This document shows, piece after piece, positions 6,534 to 14,171 of a stretch of DNA of 22,887 nucleotides. The notes beneath the pieces are model-generated. The model searched no databases. It had not been told where the DNA came from and worked only from the letters and a program-made list of their open reading frames with translations. A program made the translations under genes and the position numbers. Each line of letters begins with the position of its first letter. Position 1 is the stretch's first letter. The stretch is taken from assembly GCA_035765415.1 (NCBI GenBank), contig DASTXR010000117.1, forward strand, positions 1 to 22,887, written 5' to 3'. Origin of the DNA: CADEED01 sp035765415. GTDB taxonomy: Bacteria; Pseudomonadota; Gammaproteobacteria; Steroidobacterales; Steroidobacteraceae.

Positions 6534-7182
6534 AGCAGAAAGCCTCACAAAAAAGGTTACCAGCCCGGAAGGGATGCTGACCATCGTGGACGATGTTTCA
6601 TTGGACATTGCGGCAGGTGAATCAGTTGCCATCGTCGGCGCATCCGGCGCGGGTAAATCCACGCTGCTGGCGCTCCTGGCGGGCCTCGATTCGCCGACTT
6701 CCGGACGTATTACCCTGGCGGGCGCCGACTTGACGTCGCTGGGTGAAGATGGCCGTGCGCGCCTGCGTGCCGAGCGCGTCGGGTTCGTCTTCCAGTCCTT
6801 TCACCTGGTGCCGTCCCTCACGGCACTCGAAAACGTGATGCTGCCCCTCGAGCTTGCGGGCCGCCGCGACGCGCGTACGGCAGCGGCGGAAACCCTGGGC
6901 CGGGTCGGGCTCGAACACCGTACGGGCCACTACCCGCGCCAACTCTCCGGCGGCGAGCAGCAACGCGTGGCGATCGCGCGGGCCTTCGTGACGCGGCCGG
7001 CGGTGTTGTTTGCCGATGAACCGACGGGCAACCTGGACACGCACACGGGCGAACGTATCGTTTCCTTGTTGTTCGATCTCAACGCGCAGTCGAACACGAC
7101 GCTGGTGCTGGTGACCCACGATCGCACGGTGGCAGCGCGCTGCGGCCGCATCCTGCAGATGGACTCGGGGCTGCTCAAGTGA
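6520..7182 (+). CDS. ybbA: ABC transporter ATP-binding protein, YbbA-like
   Basis: A 220-residue ATPase of the LolD/MacB/YbbA type, acting on the cytoplasmic side with an FtsX-like permease. Walker A GASGAGKST (40-48), Q-loop Gln92, signature LSGGEQQ (142-148), Walker B VLFADE (162-167) followed by PTGNLD, and switch His200 are all present, so it should hydrolyse ATP. The start is taken at ATG 6520 (MSVLKAES); another in-frame ATG at 6511 would add three residues. The permease gene begins ten bases after the stop. The arrangement tesA divergent from ybbA-ybbP is the one known in E. coli, which supports orthology. The substrate is not established; a role with lipids or lipoproteins is inferred from the family. 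Confidence 0.93.
   Translation: MSVLKAESLTKKVTSPEGMLTIVDDVSLDIAAGESVAIVGASGAGKSTLLALLAGLDSPTSGRITLAGADLTSLGEDGRARLRAERVGFVFQSFHLVPSLTALENVMLPLELAGRRDARTAAAETLGRVGLEHRTGHYPRQLSGGEQQRVAIARAFVTRPAVLFADEPTGNLDTHTGERIVSLLFDLNAQSNTTLVLVTHDRTVAARCGRILQMDSGLLK
6543..6546 (-). promoter_or_regulatory. Ribosome binding site supporting the TTG start of tesA
   Basis: GAGG on the minus strand lies nine bases upstream of TTG 6533, inside the coding region of the divergent ABC ATPase gene. It decides the start that gives a normal signal peptide. Confidence 0.5.
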
Positions 7183-7192
7183 GGGCCGCTCG

Positions 7193-9682
7193 ATGATCGC
7201 GCTGGCGCTGGCAATGCGAACCTTGTTGCGCGAGTGGCGCTCGGGCGAGCTCGGAGTGCTGGTGCTCGCCATCACTGTGGCCGTGGCCGCGCTGACCGGA
7301 GTCGGGTTCCTCGTCAATCGCATCGGCATCGCGGTCGACAACCAGGCAGGAGAAGTGCTCGCCGCCGACTTGCGCCTGGAATCGGGGCAGGTGATGGACG
7401 ACAAGGCCATCGAGGAAGCCCGTCGTCGCGGCCTGGACATCGCACGCAGCACCGGCCTGTTCAGCGTGGTTTTCAACGGCGACACCAACCAGCTCACCTC
7501 TCTGCGTGCGGTTTCGGAAAAATATCCGCTGCGCGGACGCGTGATGCTTTCCGACGAACCGTTCGGCGCACCTCAGCCTTCGACCGGGATTCCCGCGCGC
7601 GGTGAAGTATGGCCGGATTCGCGTCTGGCAGCGGCTTTGAACGCGGGCGTGGGCACCAACGTCAACATCGGCACCGGCACATTCCGCGTCTCGCGCATCC
7701 TCATCACGCGGCCGGACCAGGGCGCCACCTTTCTCGAGCTGGCACCGAGCCTGATCATGAACGAGGACGACCTCGCGTCGACGCAGCTCGTGCAGCCTGG
7801 CAGCCGCCTGCGGCGGGCCCAGCTCTTTGCGGGGCCACGCGACGAAATCGCGTCGTTCAAGACATGGCTGGAGACCAACAAGAAGCAGAATGAAGAGATC
7901 GAGGACGTGGAGGACTCCGCTCCGCAGATCAAGTCGGCAATCGATCGCTCGGCGCGCTTCCTGAGCATCGCCAGCCTGGTCGCCGTCTTGTTATGCGCGA
8001 TCGCGGTGGCCATGGCGGCGCGGCGCTACGTACACCGGCACCTCGATTCTGTGGCGCTGCTCAAGACGCTGGGCGCAACCCGCGCGTTCACGCTCTCGGT
8101 CAGCCTGATGCAGCTCACGGTGGTGGGTTTGTTAGCCGCGGTGCTCGGCTCGTTGCTGGGGTTCGGCGCACAAGCCTGGCTCGTCAAGGCGCTCGCGGGC
8201 CTTCTGCGCGGTGACCTTCCACCCCCGGGGCTCGCACCGCTTGGCATAGGTTTCCTCACGGCCATCGCGGTTCTCGGTGGATTCGCGCTGCCGCCGCTCC
8301 TGCAGTTGTCGCGCACGCCGGCGCTGCGCGTGCTGCGCCGCGACGTCGGGCCGCCGCAGCCGCTCGTCGTTCTCGCATTCGGCCCGGCGGTCATCGCCAT
8401 CGCGTTCCTCATCTACTGGGTGCTGCGCGACCAGAAGACCTTCGTCGCATTCGTGGTCGGGCTTTCGGGCTTCGTGCTGGTGACGGCGCTCGCCGGCTGG
8501 CTGCTCGTCATACTAACTACCCGGTTCCGCGGCGGTGTCGGGGTTTCCTGGCGCTACGGCATCGCGAACCTCGGGCGGCGGCGCACCGAAAGCGTGGTGC
8601 AGCTCACGGCGTTTGCGCTCGGCATCATGATGCTGCTGTTGCTCGCGGTGGTGCGCAACGACCTGCTCAACGACTGGCGGCGCAGCCTGCCGGCGGACAC
8701 ACCGAACTTCTTCTTCATCAACATCCCGCCGGACCAGCACCAGGAATTCACGACATTCCTCGAAGAGCGCGGTGCGCAGCACGCGCGCGCCCGCCCGATG
8801 GTCCGCGCGCGCATGACCCACATCAACGGCACGCCCGTCGACGACATCAAGTTCGTGTCGCGCCGCGGCCGCGAGTTCGCCAACCGCGATCAGAACATCA
8901 CCTGGGCCGAAACGCTCGGCAGCGACAACGTGGTCACTGCCGGCAACTGGTTCACGCCCGCGGACTTCGGCAAGCCGCTGGTCTCGGTCTCCACCGAGTA
9001 CATGGAGGAAATGAAGCTCGAGCTCGGCGACGAACTGCAGTTCGACATCGCCGGCGAAATTCGGTCTGCCAAAATTTCGAGCGTGCGCGAGGTGAAGTGG
9101 GACAGCTTCCAGCCCAACTTCTTCCTGATGTTCGCGCCGGGCCTGCTGGATGGTTCGCAGGGCACCTGGATGACGGCCGCGCACCTGGCGACCACCAATC
9201 CGAAAACCATCTCCGACCTCGTGCGTCGTTTCCCGAGCGTGTCGGTCTTCAACGTCGACGACCTGCTGCGCCAGGTGCGTTCGGTGATCGACAAGGCAGT
9301 TGCGGCGGTGCAAAGCGTCTTCCTCTTCACGCTCATGGCGGGGCTGGTTGTGCTCATCGCGGCGGTACAGGCGAGCCGCGAAGAACGTCGTTATGAGAGC
9401 GCCATGCTGCGTACGCTGGGTGCGCAACGTTCCACGGTCCTCAAGGGCCTGCTGGCCGAGTTCGCGGCGCTGGGCGTGTTATCGGGCGCGCTGGCGGCTG
9501 CCGGCGCGTCGATCGCCGGTGTATATATCGCGACGCGGGTACTGCAGATTCCCTACACCGCCGATCCCTGGGTCTGGCTCTACGGACTGGTCGGCGGAGG
9601 CTTGTTAGTCTGCACCGCCGGCTGGTTGGCCACCCGATCTGTAGTGAACCAACCGCCGGTGCTGACGCTGCGGGGTGGGTGA
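7193..9682 (+). CDS. ybbP: ABC transporter permease, YbbP-like (two FtsX domains)
   Basis: An 829-residue inner-membrane permease. It has a first transmembrane segment at about 20-42, a large periplasmic domain to about 255, and a first FtsX domain (about 258-380) with the cytoplasmic coupling segment LDSVALLKTLGATRA. A middle group of helices, a second large periplasmic region (about 500-700) and a second FtsX domain with RRYESAMLRTLGAQR near the end follow. The repeated K/R-TLGA motif is typical of MacB/LolCE/YbbP permeases that contact the ATPase. The ATG at 7193 has GAGGG upstream. It shares bases with the start of the phosphoesterase gene (TGATG), so the three genes probably form one operon. 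Substrate unknown; the family is linked to envelope lipid or lipoprotein movement. Confidence 0.92.
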   Translation: MIALALAMRTLLREWRSGELGVLVLAITVAVAALTGVGFLVNRIGIAVDNQAGEVLAADLRLESGQVMDDKAIEEARRRGLDIARSTGLFSVVFNGDTNQLTSLRAVSEKYPLRGRVMLSDEPFGAPQPSTGIPARGEVWPDSRLAAALNAGVGTNVNIGTGTFRVSRILITRPDQGATFLELAPSLIMNEDDLASTQLVQPGSRLRRAQLFAGPRDEIASFKTWLETNKKQNEEIEDVEDSAPQIKSAIDRSARFLSIASLVAVLLCAIAVAMAARRYVHRHLDSVALLKTLGATRAFTLSVSLMQLTVVGLLAAVLGSLLGFGAQAWLVKALAGLLRGDLPPPGLAPLGIGFLTAIAVLGGFALPPLLQLSRTPALRVLRRDVGPPQPLVVLAFGPAVIAIAFLIYWVLRDQKTFVAFVVGLSGFVLVTALAGWLLVILTTRFRGGVGVSWRYGIANLGRRRTESVVQLTAFALGIMMLLLLAVVRNDLLNDWRRSLPADTPNFFFINIPPDQHQEFTTFLEERGAQHARARPMVRARMTHINGTPVDDIKFVSRRGREFANRDQNITWAETLGSDNVVTAGNWFTPADFGKPLVSVSTEYMEEMKLELGDELQFDIAGEIRSAKISSVREVKWDSFQPNFFLMFAPGLLDGSQGTWMTAAHLATTNPKTISDLVRRFPSVSVFNVDDLLRQVRSVIDKAVAAVQSVFLFTLMAGLVVLIAAVQASREERRYESAMLRTLGAQRSTVLKGLLAEFAALGVLSGALAAAGASIAGVYIATRVLQIPYTADPWVWLYGLVGGGLLVCTAGWLATRSVVNQPPVLTLRGG

Positions 9683-11337
9683 TGGCTGAAGGCAAGCCGG
9701 TCAAGCGCCGGTCGATGGTGGGCTGGTACGACCCGCGTGTGCTCGCGCACTCGGCGTACAAGCTGGTCATCGCCAACATCTTCGGCCGCCATTCCGACAC
9801 GCGCCTCATCGAAGCGCTGGCGAGCCAGCCGCAGAACGAGTTCGACTATTCGGCCGCCCCAGGCGATTTCTGGTTCGACTACGCCGCCGACATCGGCGAT
9901 GGCTGGAATCCCACCTACGCCATCGCCGACGCCATCGCAGCCCCCGAGCTCATGCTCGAGATCGACGGCAAGCCGCAAAAAACCGAAGCGGGCCGCGTGC
10001 TCATCTTCGGCGGCGACGAGGTCTATCCCTACCCGACGCGCAACGAATACGACGTACGCACCGAGACGCCCTACCGGATGGCGTTTGCCGGTCGTGCGTG
10101 TCCCGACGTGTTCGCCATTCCCGGCAACCACGACTGGTACGACAGCCTGGTGGCGTTCTCGCGCCTGTTCTGCCGGCCCGAGCGCGGCTTTGCCGGCTGT
10201 GTCACGCGCCAGACGCGCAGCTATTTCGCGCTCAAACTACCCGCCAACTGGTGGCTGCTGGCCATCGACCTGCAACTGGGCGCCGACCTCGATGAGCCGC
10301 AGGTGCAGTACTTCCAGAAAGTCGCGTCGCGCATGGACGCTGCCGCCCGCCTGATCTTCTGCGTGCCCGAGCCGCGGTGGATCCTCGAAGACGCCTATCC
10401 GAGCCACGCCAGCTACGAAGAGCTCTCGAGCACGCGCTTCCTCGAAGAGAAGGTGTTCAAGCGCAAGGCGCGCGTGTTCCTCACGGGGGACCTGCACTTC
10501 TACAAGCGCCACGAAAATACCGAAGGAATCCAGAAGATCACCTCGGGCGGTGGCGGTGCGTTCCTGCATCCCACACATGCCCCGGGTGCCGCAGAGTTGC
10601 GCAATGGGTTCGTGCAACGCGCCGTGTATCCCGACGCAAAGACCTCGAAAAAACTCACGTGGCGAAACTTCCTGTTTCCGGCCATCAATCCAAAAGCCGG
10701 CTGGCTGTATGCGTTCCTCTACGCCATGTCGGCCTGGCTGGCGTCGGCGAGTCTCGAAGCGGCCGACGTCATCGATGTTCGAACGGCGCTGGCGGCGGCG
10801 ATGAACGCCGCGATTCGCGATCCGCTGAATGGCATGTGGCTGGTCAGCGTCATCGGCGGCTTCATTTTCTTCACCGACACGCACGTCCGTTCCTGGCGCA
10901 TTCTCGGCGGCGCATGTCACGCGCTGCTGCACCTGGCGGCGGCGTTTTTGGTTGGCTGGCTGGCACTGCTGCTCACGGTGCAGGTATTCGATCTGGCGTA
11001 CGGCAGCATGGCGCAACTGCTGTTTTCGGGCCTGGTCACCTTCGTGCTGGGCGGGCCAGTGGGCGCCTTCATACTCGGCGTCTATCTATTCGTCTCGATA
11101 CGCGTGTTCGGCCGCCACGCGAACGAAGCCTTTTCCTCGCTGCGCATCCAGGACTTCAAGCAGTGGCTGCGCCTGCGCATCGATGCGGCCGGCGTTCTCA
11201 CGATTCATGCGATCGCGATCGACAGGGTGCCGCGGCGCTGGCGAGCGGCGCAAAGAGCAGGGAAAGCGACGATGGAAGCGGACGACAAGCGCGCGACCGC
11301 GCCGCGGCTCGTCGACAGGATTGAAATCAGTTCCTGA
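9682..11337 (+). CDS. Metallophosphoesterase with C-terminal membrane region
   Basis: A 551-residue protein. The N-terminal half has calcineurin-like phosphoesterase motifs: FDYAADIGDGW (about 65-75), GGDEVYPYP (110-118), IPGNHDWYD (147-154) and TGDLHFYKRH (268-277). These would supply the Asp, Asn and His ligands of a two-metal centre, although the first motif is D-x-GDG rather than the usual D-x-H. The C-terminal half has hydrophobic stretches at roughly 335-360, 384-398, 408-432 and 440-475, suggesting about four membrane helices, then a basic cytoplasmic-looking tail. The ATG overlaps the permease stop by one base; a GTG directly before it is an alternative start. Substrate unknown; coupling to YbbAP suggests a lipid or envelope phosphate ester, which is inference. 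Its last 11 bp overlap the convergent gene. Confidence 0.85.
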   Translation: MAEGKPVKRRSMVGWYDPRVLAHSAYKLVIANIFGRHSDTRLIEALASQPQNEFDYSAAPGDFWFDYAADIGDGWNPTYAIADAIAAPELMLEIDGKPQKTEAGRVLIFGGDEVYPYPTRNEYDVRTETPYRMAFAGRACPDVFAIPGNHDWYDSLVAFSRLFCRPERGFAGCVTRQTRSYFALKLPANWWLLAIDLQLGADLDEPQVQYFQKVASRMDAAARLIFCVPEPRWILEDAYPSHASYEELSSTRFLEEKVFKRKARVFLTGDLHFYKRHENTEGIQKITSGGGGAFLHPTHAPGAAELRNGFVQRAVYPDAKTSKKLTWRNFLFPAINPKAGWLYAFLYAMSAWLASASLEAADVIDVRTALAAAMNAAIRDPLNGMWLVSVIGGFIFFTDTHVRSWRILGGACHALLHLAAAFLVGWLALLLTVQVFDLAYGSMAQLLFSGLVTFVLGGPVGAFILGVYLFVSIRVFGRHANEAFSSLRIQDFKQWLRLRIDAAGVLTIHAIAIDRVPRRWRAAQRAGKATMEADDKRATAPRLVDRIEISS

Positions 11338-12103
11338 CGGCGATCCGGAACCAGCCGACGGGCAGGCTTTCGCGGCGCAGGTTGAGACCTTCGATGGTCA
11401 CCATGTAGTCGCCGGGACCGAACGCACCGGCATTCAGCGATACGCGCAGATGCCCATTCGAATCCTTCTCCAGGCCGTCGATCACCGCCACACGGCCCTG
11501 GCCGACGCGGTCGATCGACACCTTGAACGCGCTGTGACGCGCCCACGAGAGATCGACCTTCATCTCGGCGAACTCGCCGTGGGTGATGCTCAGCGTCGAG
11601 CCCGACGGGGGACCATTACGCGCCACGCCCACGAGGATGGTTCGCTTGCGCGTGGAAGGCGCAATCGAACGCTCGATGTTTTCCTGCTTCTGCTTGGCGA
11701 TGGTGGCGTTGCGCGACGACACCTGCATCGCCAGCATCGCGCAGGCGATCAAGGCGACCACCGCGAGCGCCGTGGCGCCCCACGTGAAGATCGGTTTCTC
11801 CCAGATCTTCTTTTCCTTCTCGGCCCAAGGTTCGGCGATGCCGGCCGCGTCTAACAGACGCAAGCCCGCGTTCACCTTGTTGGCGAGGCCGAGTTCTTCG
11901 ATGAGTTGTGGACGCGATCGAATCAGTTTTTCAAAATCGGTGACGCCCTTGGGCGGCAGACGGCCGGCGAGGTATCGCTCGACGATCTGGTTCTTGATGA
12001 TGAATTCACGATCCATTGCAGGTGCAGGTGTGCCGGGCGCAGCAGCGCCGGCCGCAGGTGCCTGGTTTACGCCAGAGGATTCGATACGACTCGCAGCTTC
12101 CAT
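11327..12103 (-). CDS. Single-pass membrane protein, anti-sigma-like layout
   Basis: A 258-residue protein that I cannot assign to a named family. Residues 1-30 are Ala/Pro-rich. Residues 31-90 (IVERYLAGRLP, FEKLIRSRPQLIEELGLANK) form a charged helical domain like the cytoplasmic part of some anti-sigma or RskA-like regulators, but without zinc-binding His/Cys. A membrane helix lies at about 105-127, then a coiled-coil-like stretch (NATIAKQKQENIERS) and a C-terminal domain rich in beta pattern (FKVSIDRVGQGRVAVIDG, GDYMVTIEGLNL) that would be periplasmic. No sigma factor gene is adjacent, so a regulatory role is only a possibility. No clear ribosome binding site precedes the ATG at 12103; an internal ATG at residue 30 is another option. 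The 3' end overlaps the phosphoesterase gene by 11 bp. Confidence 0.75.
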   Translation of the reverse strand: MEAASRIESSGVNQAPAAGAAAPGTPAPAMDREFIIKNQIVERYLAGRLPPKGVTDFEKLIRSRPQLIEELGLANKVNAGLRLLDAAGIAEPWAEKEKKIWEKPIFTWGATALAVVALIACAMLAMQVSSRNATIAKQKQENIERSIAPSTRKRTILVGVARNGPPSGSTLSITHGEFAEMKVDLSWARHSAFKVSIDRVGQGRVAVIDGLEKDSNGHLRVSLNAGAFGPGDYMVTIEGLNLRRESLPVGWFRIAVRN

Positions 12104-12405
12104 CGTGGTTCAAAGTTCCGCAAATTCAGGGACGGTCGGACTTCGCGGCTTCCGAATCCGATGCGCATGCGCCGTAAAAAAGCCAGGCGCCACTCGGGCT
12201 GGTATCTGCCGTTGGTCCTACAGGATCGCACCGGCCTATGCTGCGATTCTTATGTCTGGAAGCCGCTGCGCCGCTTCACATTCCGCAAACAGGTTCCGGG
12301 GCGTCTTGCGACGTGGTTCGCAGTTTTCCGCAGGCGACGCGCCTACCGCGCCGATCGCACTGCAAACGCCCGGTTTCGTGTCCATTTCAACGAGGTTCGC
12401 CTTCC
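12104..12405. other. Divergent intergenic region, 302 bp
   Basis: This separates the divergently transcribed membrane-protein gene (start 12103) and the DUF4139 gene (start 12406), so it should hold both promoters. Open frames cross it but show low-complexity Arg-rich translations typical of non-coding GC-rich DNA. I see no strong promoter, hairpin or RNA gene. GAGG at 12391-12394 serves the downstream ATG. Confidence 0.4.
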
Positions 12406-13941
12406 ATGCGCAAGATTCGTAATTCGCTCGCCGTCGCCGTGTCATCCGCTTGTTTGGGGCTCGCCACGTCCGCGGCCTTCGGCGCCGACGCCGGAACTGC
12501 CATCACCATCTACAGCTCCGCCCAGCCCGGCGCGATCCCGCCCGAGTTCTATCGGCCGATCCCCGGACAGGGCGTGCCGAACGCCATGACCGTTCCCGGT
12601 TACGCACTGGTGCGCGACGACCGCGAGGTGAAACTCAAGCAGGGAAGATCGCAACTGTCGTTCACGGACGTCGCGGCGCTCATCGATCCGACCACGGTCA
12701 CGTTCGTATCGCTCACGGATCCTTCCACCCGCGTTCTCGAACAGAACTTCCAGTTCGATCTCGTGAGCACGCAGAAGCTGCTGCTCAAGTACATCGACAA
12801 GCAGATCACCGTCGACAAGTCGAACGGCAACTCGGTGACGCCCGTCACGGGAACGCTGCTGTCGGCCATCGACGGAATCGTGCTGCGCGGCAACGATGGG
12901 TCTATCTACTCGCTGCCCGCATACACCTCGGTGCGGTTTCCGGACCTGCCCGGCGGCCTCAACACGCGGCCCACGCTGGTGTGGGACATCCAGTCGCCCG
13001 CCGGCGGCACGCACAAGTCGCGAGTCACGTACCAGACCGGCGGAATCACGTGGTGGGCGGACTACAACCTCGTCTTCAACGAAGGCGCGGATGCCAACAG
13101 CGGGCTCCTGGACCTTTCGGCCTGGGTGAGCATCATCAACCAGTCGGGCGCCACGTATTCCGATGCGAAGCTCAAGCTCATCGCCGGCGACGTGCATCGC
13201 GTGCAGCCGGAAATGGAAGACCGGATGTTCAGGCGTGAAGTGATGATGAAGGCCGCCGAGGCTCCCGCCGCGGCGGGCTTCGTGCAGAAGGACTTCTTCG
13301 AGTTCCATCTCTACACGCTCGGACGTCCCACCACGCTGCCCAACAACTCCACGAAGCAGATAGAGCTCTTCGACCAGGCGAAACAGATACCCGCGAAAAA
13401 GGTGCTGCTGTACTACGGCGCGCTGCAGCCGTTTTTCCATCCGAGCCCGTACACCGACCGGAACATGGGCGTCGAGATGAACAAGAAGGTGGACGTGTAC
13501 CTGGAGTTCAAGAACGACAAGCAGTTCGGGCTCGGCGTTCCGCTGCCGGCCGGCCGGCTGCGCGTGTCGCAGGTAGACAAGGCCGACGACAGCCTCGAGT
13601 TCATCGGCGAGGACAAGATCGATCACACGCCCAAGGACGAACAGGTGCGCGTGAAGCTCGGGTCGGCATTCGACGTCGTCGGCGAACGCCGGCAGGTGTC
13701 CTTCAACGTCGACACCGCGGGCAAGTGGATGGAAGAGGAAATCGAAGTGAAGCTGCGCAACCACAAGACGCAGCCCGTGGAAGTGCTGGTGAAGGAAAAC
13801 CTCTATCGCTGGAGCAACTGGAAAGTCCTGACGCAGACGCACAAGTACGACAAGGAAGACGCCCGCACCATCAGCTTCCCCGTCCGGGTTGCCAGGGACG
13901 GGGAAACGGTAGTCAGGTATCGGGTGCGTTACACCTGGTAG
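12406..13941 (+). CDS. Secreted DUF4139 domain protein
   Basis: A 511-residue protein with a Sec signal peptide (MRKIRNSLAVAVSS start, cleavage near AAFG-AD, residue 26), so periplasmic or exported. After ITIYSSAQPGAIPPEFY, a conserved N-terminal part has VPGYALVRDDREV, LSFTDVAALIDPTTV and VLEQNFQFDLVSTQKLL. The DUF4139 core follows with RPTLVWDIQSPAGG, VTYQTGGITWWADYNL, LDLSAWVSIINQSGATYSDA and LKLIAGDVHRV, then a C-terminal beta-rich part with RVRYTW at the end. The function of DUF4139 is not established. The frame is open upstream to 12238, but the ATG at 12406 is chosen because it begins the signal peptide and has GAGG ten bases before it. It stands alone, with a large inverted repeat 21 bp after its stop. 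Confidence 0.88.
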   Translation: MRKIRNSLAVAVSSACLGLATSAAFGADAGTAITIYSSAQPGAIPPEFYRPIPGQGVPNAMTVPGYALVRDDREVKLKQGRSQLSFTDVAALIDPTTVTFVSLTDPSTRVLEQNFQFDLVSTQKLLLKYIDKQITVDKSNGNSVTPVTGTLLSAIDGIVLRGNDGSIYSLPAYTSVRFPDLPGGLNTRPTLVWDIQSPAGGTHKSRVTYQTGGITWWADYNLVFNEGADANSGLLDLSAWVSIINQSGATYSDAKLKLIAGDVHRVQPEMEDRMFRREVMMKAAEAPAAAGFVQKDFFEFHLYTLGRPTTLPNNSTKQIELFDQAKQIPAKKVLLYYGALQPFFHPSPYTDRNMGVEMNKKVDVYLEFKNDKQFGLGVPLPAGRLRVSQVDKADDSLEFIGEDKIDHTPKDEQVRVKLGSAFDVVGERRQVSFNVDTAGKWMEEEIEVKLRNHKTQPVEVLVKENLYRWSNWKVLTQTHKYDKEDARTISFPVRVARDGETVVRYRVRYTW

Positions 13942-13962
13942 ACGAGGCGGGCGGAGGCGGGC

Positions 13963-14048
13963 GGTGCCGGGCACCAAAAGTCGTAGTTGAGCGGTCGTCC
14001 GCGCCAGTGTGGACGTAATCTCAACTACGACTTTTGGTGCCCGGCACC
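13963..14048. repeat. Perfect 29-bp inverted repeat with 28-bp spacer
   Basis: The left arm 13963-13991 (GGTGCCGGGCACC, then AAAAGTCGTAGTTGAG) and the right arm 14020-14048 are exact reverse complements with no mismatch. Each arm begins with its own small palindrome (GGTGCC-G-GGCACC). It lies between the DUF4139 stop and the RND permease gene. It could end transcription as an RNA hairpin, but no T-run follows. The long perfect arms and intergenic position look more like a REP/MITE-type mobile repeat. No second copy was seen in this window. Confidence 0.9.
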
Positions 14049-14171
14049 ACCGCGGCACCACCCCTACGCCCAAGCGAACCCGCCCCGCGACGAGTCGTGT
14101 AAACCCCGCGGCTTTCGCCGCATCCAAGCCCTTATCGTGGCGTCAACTCCGGCGCGGCAGGGCAGCACGCA

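Noticed and set aside
7985..9610. Several rare TTA leucine codons, mostly in a TGTTA context, in the permease gene
   Set aside because: The pattern looked like word selection or site avoidance, but a counterexample (TCA-TTA near 16701) and the small number make it unconvincing.
13963..14048. Inverted repeat as a standard intrinsic terminator
   Set aside because: There is no T-run after either arm, and the 29-bp perfect arms with a 28-bp loop are larger than typical. Termination is still possible but not supported by the usual signature.
12442..14127. 561-codon open frame antisense to the DUF4139 gene
   Set aside because: Low-complexity Arg/His/Val translation with no start signal or domain. 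The sense frame has a signal peptide and conserved DUF4139 motifs.
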